This document shows positions 26,610 through 35,189 of a stretch of DNA of 64,000 bases, piece after piece. The DNA lies in contig JANPIV010000048.1 of assembly GCA_031425155.1 (NCBI GenBank), positions 62,001-126,000 on the forward strand, read 5' to 3'. Below the pieces are notes generated by a model, which saw nothing but the letters and a program-made list of their open reading frames with translations, ran no database searches and had not been told where the DNA came from. The DNA is from M3007 sp031425155 (GTDB lineage: Bacteria > Bacteroidota > Bacteroidia > Chitinophagales > Saprospiraceae). A program made the translations under genes and the position numbers. How positions within the stretch are numbered: position 1 is the first letter of the stretch; each line of letters starts with the position of its first letter.

Positions 26610-27470
26610 TCAGGCCCGTTCCTTTTTGGCATAGAAAAATGACAGCAGGTCGCCCATCGTGTTACGCAGGTCTTTGCGATTGACAATGAGGTCCAGGAAG
26701 CCATTTTCCAGCAAATATTCCGAGGTTTGAAAGCCTTCAGGTAAGTCCCGTTTGATGGTCTCGCGAATGACGCGCGGCCCGGCAAAGCCGATCAATGCTT
26801 CCGGTTCGGCCAGATTAATGTCGCCCAGCATCGCGAACGAAGCCGTCACACCACCCGTCGTCGGGTCAGTCATCAAAGAAAAATAGGGGAGACCGGCTTT
26901 GGCCATCAGGGTCAGTTTGGCACTGGTTTTGGCCATTTGCATCAAAGAAAAAGCACTTTCCATCATCCGGGCACCACCGGAACGGGAGATAATGACCAGT
27001 CCCGCCCGCGTCGCCAGAGCCTGATCTATGGCCAGTGAAATTTTCTCGCCCATCACGGAACCCATCGAGCCGCCGATAAATTTGAAATCCATCGCCGCTA
27101 CCACCAGCGGATAACCGTGTACGTTGCCCGCGCCAATCGCCAGCGCGTCGGTCAGGCCGGTTTTCTTCATGCTTTCCTCCAACCGACGGTCGTAAGGCTT
27201 CAAATCCGTGAAATGCAAGGCATCTACCGAGGCCAGATTGTCGTGCAGCGTGACGTACTCGCGGTTGTCAAACAGAATCTCGAAATACTCCTCCGACCCG
27301 ATGGCGGTGTGGTAGTCGCACTTCGGACACTTATAATAATTGTCGCGCATTTCCCGCATGGTGCTGGTTTCCTTGCAGCGTTTGCATTGGAACCAAATAC
27401 CTTCCGGCACGTCCTTTTTCGACTTAGTGGCCGTGGAAATGCCTTCTTTTAATCTTTTAAACCAACTCAT
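26610..27470 (-). CDS. accD: Acetyl-CoA carboxylase carboxyltransferase subunit beta
   Basis: The 286-residue protein has an N-terminal four-cysteine zinc ribbon (WFQCKRC about residue 28, YKCPKC about 48) followed by the crotonase-fold carboxyltransferase domain. SRSGGARMMESAFSLMQM, YFSLMTDPTTGGVTASFAMLGD and IGFAGPRVI are AccD signatures. It pairs with AccA, encoded elsewhere, to carboxylate acetyl-CoA to malonyl-CoA, the committed step of fatty acid synthesis. Length is typical. Confidence 0.96.
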   Translation of the reverse strand: MSWFKRLKEGISTATKSKKDVPEGIWFQCKRCKETSTMREMRDNYYKCPKCDYHTAIGSEEYFEILFDNREYVTLHDNLASVDALHFTDLKPYDRRLEESMKKTGLTDALAIGAGNVHGYPLVVAAMDFKFIGGSMGSVMGEKISLAIDQALATRAGLVIISRSGGARMMESAFSLMQMAKTSAKLTLMAKAGLPYFSLMTDPTTGGVTASFAMLGDINLAEPEALIGFAGPRVIRETIKRDLPEGFQTSEYLLENGFLDLIVNRKDLRNTMGDLLSFFYAKKERA

Positions 27471-27640
27471 AGGTTGTTATTGGTTAATTCGTTATCGGTG
27501 ACCGGAAGCGAGATCGCGCGGTTTTTTTGGGAAATGGGCAGCAAAGATAGCGCGTCAGTTGGACTTTCATCGCTACGGCGCAGTTTTCCGGTTTTTCAAA
27601 ATAGAACCGGGGCGGCGTGGGAAAATCCACGGCTGCAACT

Positions 27641-27648
27641 GCTACCTT
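27641..27648 (+). promoter_or_regulatory. Bacteroidota-type -7 element ahead of ccmB
   Basis: TACCTTTG matches the TAnnTTTG promoter element of this phylum and lies 25 bases before the ccmB ATG. It supports the internal start over the longer reading frame beginning at 27559. Confidence 0.55.
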
Positions 27649-27672
27649 TGCCGCGTGCCGACGAAATGGAAA

Positions 27673-28317
27673 ATGCTGTTCATCTTGCTCCGCAAGGAGT
27701 TTTTGCTCGAATTCCGGCAGGGATACGCGCTGAGCGGGATCGTTTTGTACGTGTTCAGCATGGTGTTCGTGGTCTATATTGCCAGCATCAAAGTCACGCC
27801 GCCGGTCTGGAACATCCTGTTTTGGCTCATCGTACTCTTTGCCTCTATCAACGCCGTGGTGAAGAGTTTTGTTCAGGAAAGTGGTGCCCGCCAACTCTAC
27901 TACTATCAGATCGTGGACCCAGCCATGCTGCTGCTGGGCAAAATCGCCTATAACACGCTGCTGCTGTTGGTATTGAGCATATTGGCTTTTGGTACATATA
28001 GTGTGGTGGCGGGCAATCCCGTCAAGGATATGCCGCTTTTTGCCCTGGTGCTCGTGCTCGGCAGTCTGGGGTTTTCCATCGCGTTCACCTTTATTTCTTC
28101 CATTGCCGCCAAAGCCAATAATAGTTCCACCCTAATGGCCATCCTCAGTTTTCCGGTGGTGCTGCCGATCCTGCTCACTTTGGTGCGGCTCTCGCAAATC
28201 GCCCTGCGCCTGTTACAGGACACGTCTTATAAACGCGACATCATCAACCTGCTGGCCATTGACGGGATATTAATTACGCTGACCTTTGTGTTGTTCCCGT
28301 TTATTTGGAAGGATTGA
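27673..28317 (+). CDS. ccmB: Haem exporter permease CcmB
   Basis: The 214-residue membrane protein has about six hydrophobic helices. It begins LRKEFLLEFRQGYALSGIVLYVFSMVFVVY, the conserved CcmB N-terminus, and contains FWLIVLFASINAVVKSFVQE and YYYQIVDPAMLLLGKIAYN. CcmB is the permease of the CcmABCD system that supplies haem to CcmE for cytochrome c maturation. That fits the presence of a dihaem cytochrome c gene in the window. The ATG at 27673 is chosen from the promoter and family N-terminus; a GTG at 27655 is the alternative. Confidence 0.9.
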   Translation: MLFILLRKEFLLEFRQGYALSGIVLYVFSMVFVVYIASIKVTPPVWNILFWLIVLFASINAVVKSFVQESGARQLYYYQIVDPAMLLLGKIAYNTLLLLVLSILAFGTYSVVAGNPVKDMPLFALVLVLGSLGFSIAFTFISSIAAKANNSSTLMAILSFPVVLPILLTLVRLSQIALRLLQDTSYKRDIINLLAIDGILITLTFVLFPFIWKD

Positions 28318-28320
28318 ATG

Positions 28321-28360
28321 AAATGTGGTCAATGTGGATAATATACTAATATGGTCAATG
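28321..28360. repeat. AATGTGGTCAATG repeat copy
   Basis: Two degenerate copies of the aatgtggtcaatg unit follow the ccmB stop. They belong to the family at 13931 and 24926. Confidence 0.6.
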
Positions 28361-28389
28361 CCTTGCTTGGAGAAATGTAAATTCTACCC

Positions 28390-28397
28390 TATTTTTG
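28390..28397 (+). promoter_or_regulatory. TAnnTTTG promoter element of the MazEF-like operon
   Basis: TATTTTTG lies about 33 bases before the antitoxin ATG and fits the phylum's -7 consensus. The antitoxin probably autoregulates transcription here. Confidence 0.45.
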
Positions 28398-28430
28398 TAC
28401 TTACTTTGTAAATACATTTTTCGGACTTAT

Positions 28431-28670
28431 ATGCAAATACCCATCATCAACGTCGGCAATTCCAAGGGCATCCGTTTGAACAAAATGCTGCTCAAAAAGT
28501 ATAACATTAGCGATAGCGTCGAACTCGTTTTGCGCCCTGACTGCATTATTATCCGTCCAGTCAAAAAAGTCCGGGAAGGTTGGGAGGAGGCTTTTAAATC
28601 TATGCACGAAAACAAGGACGACAAATTGCTGATTCCTGATGTTTTTGAGGATGAAAACTTGGACAACTAA
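28431..28670 (+). CDS. MazE/AbrB-type antitoxin
   Basis: The 79-residue protein starts MQIPIINVGNSKGIRLNKMLL, the swapped-hairpin SpoVT/AbrB DNA-binding domain of MazE antitoxins, and continues SVELVLRPDCIIIRPVKKVREGW. The acidic C-terminal tail (DVFEDENLDN) is the part expected to occupy the toxin groove. It is followed after 5 bases by a MazF-like toxin. The ATG at 28431 begins the fold; an upstream start would add 12 unrelated residues. Confidence 0.88.
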   Translation: MQIPIINVGNSKGIRLNKMLLKKYNISDSVELVLRPDCIIIRPVKKVREGWEEAFKSMHENKDDKLLIPDVFEDENLDN

Positions 28671-28675
28671 CGGCA

Positions 28676-28993
28676 ATGAAACAATATCAACTTGCCGTGG
28701 TCAATCTTGCGCCAACCTTGGGTAGTGAAATGACCAAAACCCGACCTTGTCTCATTGTTTCTCCAGATGAAATGAACCAGCACTTGGGCATAATAGTCAT
28801 TGCTCCTATTACTTCTACTTCCAAACCCTACCCAACACGTGTGTTTGTGGACAATATCAAATACAAAGGCTGGGTAGCACTTGACCAAATTCGTACTATT
28901 GCCAAAGAACGTGTGTTGAGTGTACATGTCTTCATTACTGAAACCGAAGTGGTGGAAATTAAACGAGTGATTCGAGAAACCTATGTGGATTGA
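28676..28993 (+). CDS. MazF-like endoribonuclease toxin
   Basis: The 105-residue protein has the PemK/MazF fold: YQLAVVNLAPTLGSEMTKTRPCLIVSPDEMN, with the conserved Arg in K-T-R-P and the Ser/Thr of IAPITSTS, then GWVALDQIRTI. MazF toxins cleave mRNA at short sequence motifs. Frame, length and catalytic residues are intact, so this is the only apparently functional toxin of the three toxin genes in the window. It is co-transcribed with the antitoxin. Confidence 0.9.
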   Translation: MKQYQLAVVNLAPTLGSEMTKTRPCLIVSPDEMNQHLGIIVIAPITSTSKPYPTRVFVDNIKYKGWVALDQIRTIAKERVLSVHVFITETEVVEIKRVIRETYVD

Positions 28994-28998
28994 CTGAT

Positions 28999-29062
28999 TA
29001 AAAATGTGGCCAATACAGCCCAAGCCACATTGGCCACATTTATCACATTGACCACATTATTT
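28999..29062. repeat. TTGGCCACATT / TTGACCACATT repeat cluster
   Basis: Four degenerate copies (aatgtggccaat, cacattggccacat, cacattgaccacatt) occupy the gap between mazF and the convergent BNR-repeat gene. Part could form a hairpin and act as a terminator. Confidence 0.65.
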
Positions 29063-31826
29063 AATTACTCTTCACCACCTTCCCGCTTTTCCGCCACCCC
29101 GTCCCCTGCACATCATACCAGTACATACCGCTGGCTAAACCCTGCATATCTACGCGTCCGCTACCACCCAGAATTTTAGTGCGCCGTACCTCCTGACCGC
29201 GTTGGTCGAACAAGCGTACTTCCACTGGTTCAGTATTATTTACTGGTAAATTCACCTGCACAAAATCGCTCGCCGGATTGGGAAACACCCGCACCAAATC
29301 CTGTTTTTCTGGATTATTCGTCCCGGAAACCGGCCCAAAATTGGCTGTGAACATCCCGCTACCATGCGTAGCCGCGACCACCAAACCATCCGAAGGGCGC
29401 GTTTCCAGGTAGCCCACCACGGCACTACCGATGGTGCTTGCTCCTTCCAGGGCCCACTGCGTTCCCGGCTGCGTCATGGTATGAACGATCAGCGTATCGG
29501 CACTGAATAAGCCCACACTGGTACCGCAGAAATACTTGCGCGACCCATCGGCGAAGGGCAAAATACTCACCCAGCGTACGGAAACGCCACCCGTATTACC
29601 CGCGAAATTAGCTTCCAGATTGCCGCCTACTTTTTGCCAGGTTTGTCCGGCATTGGTGCTGAGGAAAATGCTGTAAATGTTGTAGTTAGAAAAAACGGCG
29701 ATGACACGGTCGGCATTTTCCGGGTCCACCGCAATGCAATTCACGTAAGCCGAAGAGCCGCCGGGCGGATTCCCTAGCGCAGTAAAACTGGGGCTGCCCA
29801 CGTGGGCATCATCAATACGGTAAAGTTTGTTCGCCGAGGTGCCGATATACACGCGATGCGCCGGATTGGCCGTCGAAACCGCCAGCGCGGAGATGATGCC
29901 AAAAGTACTTTTGATGGTGTCGGGGTACTGCATCCAGCCCTGCGAAATACTGTCCCAGGCCCCCGTGAGGTCAATATTGCTCAGCTCCGACTGGCGGTAC
30001 AGCCGGTTGCCAGCGGGCAAATACAGCACATTGGCATCGTTGGGATCGAGGGCTAATGGATTGATAAACAAGTAGTCATCTTTCTTTGGACCAATCGGAT
30101 CAATGCGGCGGAAAGCCTGCACTGTGCCATCCTCGCTAAGGGCGACTTTGGCCACGCGACCCTGTTGAATGGAGAGCACATAATAGGCTTTGCCGGGTGC
30201 CACCGCACCAAAAGAGCCATCGCCATTCACGGTCTGTTTCCAGGGCGCGGTCGGGTCGCTGCTATTCACAAAGAAATTGCCATTGTCCTGCAAACCACCC
30301 AAAAGCATAGGATCGTTGGGCGTATTTTTATCAATAATGGCCGTATAAAACTGGGTCGTCTGGTAGCCGCGATTAAGCGAAGTCCAACTCACGGACGGTG
30401 CCTGACTGTCGTTGGTGCGGAACAGACCACCATCGCTGGCCGACAGCAATACCTTTGGATTGGAAGGTAAAAACAACAGATCGTGCTGATCCGGGTGATG
30501 GCCGGAGTAAATCTCGAAGAACGGCAGCGTGGTACCAATCGCATAACCACCCAGTTGCGTGGTGTTATTGCCGCTGGTAAAGGCATCGGTGGAGCGGTAA
30601 ATATTGGTGCCGCCAATGAACACGTACCCACTCCCCGGCTGCACCCGCACCACCAGATCATAGCCGCCCTGACAAGCAAAACGGTCGAATTCCGTCCCTT
30701 GACTGGGCAGGTTGGCCGACAGATTTTCCCACTGACCGCCCGCACCGGAGCCATTGCCGCTCACGTAAGTATATTTCCACAGGCTTGTCCAGTCGTCCGA
30801 ATCAATGTAATTATTGTAGTGTCCATAGCCCGGCGTGGAACCGAGAAAATACACCTCATTTTCGTTATTGGGATTAATACCGATCACCACCCGGTCGTAC
30901 GCGGGCGCAAAACCCGCCGAGGTATCGGGCGAAATATTGACCCAACTCGTACCGTTGGTACTGCGCCAAATACCTTTTTGCGGGCCATCACTGCTCAAAG
31001 TGGAGTAGAGTACGCCGGTGGGCGAAGCCGCCACATCGGCAAAATATGAATAATCGCCAATGTTGCCGCCCCGGACGGCGGTCCAGCTTTGGCCGCCATT
31101 GGCACTGCGGTAAATGGTACCGATGGTCGCCATGTACACCACCGCGCCGGTATCGGTCGGACTCGTGATGACCCGCCAGCCGGATTGGTATAAGGTCGTG
31201 AAACTCTGCGGATTGCCCACTGCCGTAGCGGTCAGGGGTGCCCAGGTGAGGCCGCCATCGTTGCTTTTGAACATCCCGTCGCCGAGGTAAAAGGCACCAT
31301 CGGCACTGGCGGAAGTGCCATATACTTCGCCGGACAAATAGTACCAGGTGTTGGTATGGCCGGGGCGGGTATCCTGGGCGATGCTCACGCAACCGGGATG
31401 CGCATTGAGGGGCGTACGCCGCGTCCAAGTCTGACCGCCGTCTTCACTCAGCCAGACCCCGCCGGAAACGCCGCCCGCCAGCAGCCGGTTTTCGTTGGTG
31501 ACATCTATGGCCAGGGCGCGGCTGCGGCCACCCACATTCCAGGGGCCACGGGCCTGCCAATCGGGGCCGGAGCGATCGCGCAGGGCTTGCGGCAGGTGCG
31601 CGGCAAACAAGCGTTCCTGCAACTCGATGCCCGCCGGGATTTCGCCGGTGGCCGGGTCAGCCAGGCGCATTTTTTCCCAGGCTTCCCGTATTTCCCGGTT
31701 TTCTTCCTGCTTCCCGCCGGGGATTTGTACTATGGCGGGTAAAGAGGATTTTTGCCATTTGGCCATTATAAATGCGCCAACGACTAATATTAAGAGCGCG
31801 GCAAGTATGGGTAACCGTTTTTTCAT
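29061..31826 (-). CDS. Large BNR/Asp-box repeat protein with T9SS type A sorting domain
   Basis: The 921-residue protein has an N-terminal hydrophobic signal (about 4-22) and then many sortilin- or sialidase-like repeats: GGVWLSEDGGQTWTRR, MFKSNDGGLTWAPL, IYRSANGGQSWTAV, FLSTNAGQTWQKV. These are Asp-box (S-x-D/N-x-G-x-T-W) hairpins forming one or two beta-propellers. The last 75 residues (VRVFPNPASDFVQVNLP, then EVRLFDQRGQEV and GLASGMYWYDVQ) are the type A sorting domain for type IX secretion. It is probably displayed on or released from the cell surface. No catalytic residues are identifiable, so an enzymatic role is unproven. Confidence 0.92.
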   Translation of the reverse strand: MKKRLPILAALLILVVGAFIMAKWQKSSLPAIVQIPGGKQEENREIREAWEKMRLADPATGEIPAGIELQERLFAAHLPQALRDRSGPDWQARGPWNVGGRSRALAIDVTNENRLLAGGVSGGVWLSEDGGQTWTRRTPLNAHPGCVSIAQDTRPGHTNTWYYLSGEVYGTSASADGAFYLGDGMFKSNDGGLTWAPLTATAVGNPQSFTTLYQSGWRVITSPTDTGAVVYMATIGTIYRSANGGQSWTAVRGGNIGDYSYFADVAASPTGVLYSTLSSDGPQKGIWRSTNGTSWVNISPDTSAGFAPAYDRVVIGINPNNENEVYFLGSTPGYGHYNNYIDSDDWTSLWKYTYVSGNGSGAGGQWENLSANLPSQGTEFDRFACQGGYDLVVRVQPGSGYVFIGGTNIYRSTDAFTSGNNTTQLGGYAIGTTLPFFEIYSGHHPDQHDLLFLPSNPKVLLSASDGGLFRTNDSQAPSVSWTSLNRGYQTTQFYTAIIDKNTPNDPMLLGGLQDNGNFFVNSSDPTAPWKQTVNGDGSFGAVAPGKAYYVLSIQQGRVAKVALSEDGTVQAFRRIDPIGPKKDDYLFINPLALDPNDANVLYLPAGNRLYRQSELSNIDLTGAWDSISQGWMQYPDTIKSTFGIISALAVSTANPAHRVYIGTSANKLYRIDDAHVGSPSFTALGNPPGGSSAYVNCIAVDPENADRVIAVFSNYNIYSIFLSTNAGQTWQKVGGNLEANFAGNTGGVSVRWVSILPFADGSRKYFCGTSVGLFSADTLIVHTMTQPGTQWALEGASTIGSAVVGYLETRPSDGLVVAATHGSGMFTANFGPVSGTNNPEKQDLVRVFPNPASDFVQVNLPVNNTEPVEVRLFDQRGQEVRRTKILGGSGRVDMQGLASGMYWYDVQGTGWRKSGKVVKSN

Positions 31827-32248
31827 GCGAGACCGTTTTTTTGACGGCCAAGATAGGAAACTACGGGTTCTCTGTTTTTTAAAGTGCCAAACAATTTGCT
31901 TTAAAATGGGCTAATGTAGTGTGCTGACGAATTTGTCTAAGTGAAGATTCGGATTTGATATGAATTATCCCGAATTTTTCAACCCACGATTTTAATCGTG
32001 GGAATGCGCCAAAACAGGAGATGTGTAACCGTTTTAACGGTTTATATCTGTCTGGTTAAGTACACAAAAACGGTTGAAACCGTTCCTAACGCTATATGGC
32101 CTCCTCTCCCACGATTAAAATCGTGGGTTAAAACCACGCCTCTTCACTTTTTGCAAAAAATCGGGATGACTCATGTATCAACCTTTCAACCCCTGCTTTG
32201 CATTTTAACTAGTCATGCAACATATAAATGGAAGCCAGATCCGAAAAT
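31827..32248. other. Intergenic region with tandem hairpins, no gene
   Basis: A 420-base gap between the BNR protein start and the methyltransferase stop. Its central part is the palindromic repeat described separately; the rest shows no coding potential. Confidence 0.6.
31983..32128. repeat. Array of four palindromes in mirrored order
   Basis: Two copies of a perfect hairpin (CCCACGAT-TTTA-ATCGTGGG at 31983-32002 and its TAAA-centred version at 32109-32128) bracket two smaller hairpins built from AACCGTT/AACGGTT (32027-32042 and 32069-32084). The whole array is itself roughly symmetric. It resembles REP-type dispersed elements. Confidence 0.75.
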
Positions 32249-32869
32249 CTATAAGTTCTCTGTTTTCTCAAAAATGCCAAATACTTCGCTGCCCGCCCGC
32301 GGCGTTATGGAATTGTAACACGGTGCCAAGGTTTTGATGGCCAAATGCGGGGCAAACAAAACCTCATATTCCGCCTTGCTTCCGCCAAAGGGTGGCCCGC
32401 CTTCAAACGAACGGTCAAACCAAAGGCCCGCTAATTTGCCGGTTTCTTTCAATAATGTCTTCATTTTCAGCACATAAGCGGGGCGCAGATCGGGCGGCAA
32501 AGTGCAGAAAAAGGTTTGTTCCAAAATCAGATCATATTGCCCCTCGTGCTTGAAAAAATCGTCGCAGACCAGTTGCATTTGCGCAGGCCAATGCGGCCAG
32601 GCACTATCCAGCCGGTGCCGCAAAGCCACCACTGCCGTGGGCGCAATATCCAGCATGGTCAGGTTGGAAAAGCCTTTTTCCAGTAAATAAAGAGCTTCGT
32701 AGCCATTGCCGCAACCGGGAATGAGCACCGCCAAATCGCGGCAACCGGCGGGAATTTGGTCCACATAAGCCATCAGCGGCGGGGAAGGTTGCTGCAAATC
32801 CCAGCGGGTTTCGGAGTTTTGCCAGAGTCTGTCCCAGTAGTCGGTGGAGGTAGTAATATCTGTTTTCAT
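32249..32869 (-). CDS. SAM-dependent methyltransferase, thiopurine methyltransferase (TPMT) family
   Basis: The 206-residue protein starts YWDRLWQNSETRWDL, the TPMT-family opening. AVLIPGCGNGYEALYLLEKGF is the SAM-binding motif I, LTMLDIAPTAV the acidic loop, and DLILEQTFFCTLPPDLRPAYV the motif typical of the halide/thiol methyltransferase branch. It may methylate thiols, halides or metalloids; the substrate cannot be fixed from sequence. It is divergent from the NuiA-like gene, with only about 57 bases between starts. Confidence 0.88.
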   Translation of the reverse strand: MKTDITTSTDYWDRLWQNSETRWDLQQPSPPLMAYVDQIPAGCRDLAVLIPGCGNGYEALYLLEKGFSNLTMLDIAPTAVVALRHRLDSAWPHWPAQMQLVCDDFFKHEGQYDLILEQTFFCTLPPDLRPAYVLKMKTLLKETGKLAGLWFDRSFEGGPPFGGSKAEYEVLFAPHLAIKTLAPCYNSITPRAGSEVFGIFEKTENL

Positions 32870-32879
32870 AATCTAAAAT

Positions 32880-32913
32880 TAACTTTGCGGGCTCAAAAAA
32901 CGCACTATTTTTG
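32880..32913 (+). promoter_or_regulatory. Two TAnnTTTG elements ahead of the NuiA-like gene
   Basis: TAACTTTG (32880-32887) and TATTTTTG (32906-32913) both match the phylum's -7 box. They lie 40 and 14 bases before the ATG at 32927. Either could drive this gene; they support the internal start. Confidence 0.45.
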
Positions 32914-32926
32914 GACAAAAAACAAG

Positions 32927-33472
32927 ATGCCTTTTCAGCGTATTTCTAAAACACCCGCCCAACTGCTGGCTGCTTTTCAAAAGGCCGTGCAACCCTTGCT
33001 CTATCCCAGCGAAACCGATGCGCCGATAGAAGTTCACTTGCTTCCGGCAGCCGAAGTGGGCGATGCGCTTTTATCGGACGATCTAAAACTGTTTTTTTAT
33101 ACCCGGCCCGGTCATCGTGCCCCGGTTGACATGAGTTGGGCCGAAGCGAATCGCCCGGACAGTGTCGGCACCCAAAAGTTTTTTCGGGATAAATTGGAGA
33201 TGATTACCACCGCTGCCAATGACGAGGTGTATTTTCAGGAAGTCTATCATCGCCACCAGGTACCAAAGTGGCGGCGTTTGCATAATCTTGTTTTTGACAA
33301 TCTGATCCAATGCCGCTGGTTCCGGGCCGAACTGGGAGGCTCGAATAGTGCCCGCAAAGACATTTATCTGGTGGGCCGACACGTAAAAATCGAAGTAGAT
33401 TCGGATACCAATGAAATGAAAACCAGCCTTTTAGATTGGGTCGTCCTTTCTACTTATGTGATCGAAACTTAA
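32927..33472 (+). CDS. Nuclease A inhibitor (NuiA)-like protein
   Basis: The 181-residue protein resembles the NuiA family, which inhibits sugar-non-specific nucleases. The segments are AFQKAVQPLLYPSETDAPIEVHLL near the start, QKFFRDKLEMITTAA in the middle, and KWRRLHNLVFDNLIQCRWFR with DIYLVGRH near the end, matching the family's strand-helix order. No cognate nuclease is encoded in the neighbourhood. The assignment is by pattern recognition and would benefit from a structural search. The ATG at 32927 follows two promoter-like elements. Confidence 0.65.
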   Translation: MPFQRISKTPAQLLAAFQKAVQPLLYPSETDAPIEVHLLPAAEVGDALLSDDLKLFFYTRPGHRAPVDMSWAEANRPDSVGTQKFFRDKLEMITTAANDEVYFQEVYHRHQVPKWRRLHNLVFDNLIQCRWFRAELGGSNSARKDIYLVGRHVKIEVDSDTNEMKTSLLDWVVLSTYVIET

Positions 33473-33473
33473 A

Positions 33474-33495
33474 GTGGCGGCGGCTGAACCCGCCT
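33474..33495. terminator. Short hairpin between convergent genes
   Basis: A GGCGG / CCGCC stem followed by TTT lies right after the NuiA-like stop and before the end of ribA. It can serve as a compact terminator. Confidence 0.45.
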
Positions 33496-34080
33496 TTACA
33501 GGCCGAGCAGATGCCCCATCAAATCCTGTTTTGTTTGCAGGTAAGGCCGACTATCCTCCTGGGGGGCGATCACCAACGGAATACGTCCCAGTACCTGAAT
33601 CGGCGAGCGACGCAGGGCCTCCACTTTTTCAGGATTATTAGTAATCAATTCCACGGCACCGATGCCGAGGTCTTGCAAAATATGGACGGCACAATCGTAC
33701 TGCCGGGCATCCACATCGAAACCAAGGTGGGTATTGGCATCGGCGGTATTGAAGCCCAAATCCTGTAAGTTGTAGGCTTTCAACTTGTTAATCAAACCAA
33801 TGCCGCGTCCTTCCTGCCGCAAATAGATGACCACGCCACCCCGTTCGGCAGCGATTTTGAGGCTCGCATCCAGTTGTTCGCCGCAGTCGCAGCGGCGCGA
33901 ACCGAACACGTCGCCCGTCATACATTCCGAGTGAATACGCACCGCCACCGGTTGGGTCGGGTCAAAATCTTCCGCCACAAAAGCAATATGGGGCATTCGC
34001 TCGTTGGGCTGATCGGCGTAAGCGATCATACGGAAGGGGCCATGGTGTGCAGGAATCCGGGCTTCGGCTTGTCGTTGCAT
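33496..34080 (-). CDS. ribA: GTP cyclohydrolase II
   Basis: The 194-residue stand-alone enzyme has VRIHSECMTGDVFGSRRCDCGEQL, with the three zinc-binding cysteines in C-x10-C-x-C spacing. YLRQEGRGIGLINKLKAY carries the catalytic Arg and the GTP-binding loop, and LITNNPEKVEAL the C-terminal motif. It opens GTP to 2,5-diamino-6-ribosylamino-pyrimidinone phosphate, the first step of riboflavin synthesis. In many bacteria it is fused to RibB; here it is single. The ATG at 34080 is preferred over an upstream TTG. Confidence 0.95.
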   Translation of the reverse strand: MQRQAEARIPAHHGPFRMIAYADQPNERMPHIAFVAEDFDPTQPVAVRIHSECMTGDVFGSRRCDCGEQLDASLKIAAERGGVVIYLRQEGRGIGLINKLKAYNLQDLGFNTADANTHLGFDVDARQYDCAVHILQDLGIGAVELITNNPEKVEALRRSPIQVLGRIPLVIAPQEDSRPYLQTKQDLMGHLLGL

Positions 34081-34311
34081 GCTGTTCTGTCTCGAAAAGC
34101 GAAAAAGAGAAAGGCGCAAAGCCCATCCCCCGTTCGCATTATGTCCGGCAAAATTAGCGAGAAGCAGCGCCGGATTTGGTTAATAAACAGCACAGTACGC
34201 AGTTTAGTTTTTTGCTGGTGCCCAAAGCATTCCATTGAATGACTTTGTTTCCATCTGGTTTTATTGCCCCCGTTTATATTTCACTTTTTTACGGTTATAA
34301 TTCTTTGGTAA

Positions 34312-35010
34312 TCAAATCATTGCCGTTTGGCTTTTTGTCGCCTGTGCCTGTGCCTTCATGTTCAGCAATTTCCGGCCAAAATAAATCTGTATTGGCAGCA
34401 ACAACAGGGTGGGGCCGAACCACTGCGCCCACCAGGGCAGAAAATGGGCGGCATTGACCGTGAAAGCCGTGGTGGAAGCGGTAAATGCACCCACCATCGT
34501 GCTGGCGTGCAGCCGCATCCAATCCAGACGATGATACAGCGAAGGTTGGCGAAACACGATGAAATTCTGGCGGGTATCACTCAGAGCCATAGACGCAAAT
34601 ACCCCGAACAGAATCGGGATAGCGATCATGGTGCCTTGCTGGAAATGCCAGACAGACATACCCGCCATCCACACGCCGCTGAGACCCAGCACCGCTGTAT
34701 AAAAAAAGTCGAAGCGTAATACTGGCCCGCCTTTCATGATAAAAATGGTGCGTACGCCGCGGAACACCCCCGTCAAAACGATAATGGCGATACCCAGCAG
34801 AAACTGCATGAAGGCACTGTGCGGGTGTTTCAGATAACCACCGAGAGAGAAAAAGCCCACGACCAGCATGGCGTAAAAGAAGGTTTTGCCGACGATGCGG
34901 TGCTTTTTAGGGTCTTTAAAATTGTAAAAAATAGCGATGGGGCCAGTGATAAGAGTAGAGACACCAGCGATAACGTGGATGATGAGCGTGATTTTACCGA
35001 GAAGTTCCAT
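34312..35010 (-). CDS. Multi-pass membrane protein, DUF2306-like
   Basis: The 232-residue membrane protein has about seven hydrophobic helices. It begins ELLGKITLIIHVIAGVSTLITGP, with HRIVGKTFFYAMLVVGFFSLGG next and YHRLDWMRLHASTMVGAFTAS later. The pattern of conserved His and Arg near helix ends (H-R-I-V-G-K, R-L-H-A) resembles DUF2306-type proteins, which may bind haem, but that is inference. The ATG at 35010 begins the first helix; the longer frame upstream is low-complexity and unlikely. Confidence 0.7.
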   Translation of the reverse strand: MELLGKITLIIHVIAGVSTLITGPIAIFYNFKDPKKHRIVGKTFFYAMLVVGFFSLGGYLKHPHSAFMQFLLGIAIIVLTGVFRGVRTIFIMKGGPVLRFDFFYTAVLGLSGVWMAGMSVWHFQQGTMIAIPILFGVFASMALSDTRQNFIVFRQPSLYHRLDWMRLHASTMVGAFTASTTAFTVNAAHFLPWWAQWFGPTLLLLPIQIYFGRKLLNMKAQAQATKSQTAMI

Positions 35011-35189
35011 AGGAAGATGTGCGTTGAAAATGAATGCGCTTGTTGTTTGAATACTTTGCTGGCACAAAGAAAAGCGGCATTTTTTCGGCGCGGTGGGCAG
35101 AGGGGCGAGGGACACCGGTTTGGGGTAGAATGCAGGAAAATGGGGCGAAATGGGTGGTTTTGGGGTGAAATGCAACGCGGATTTTTAAA

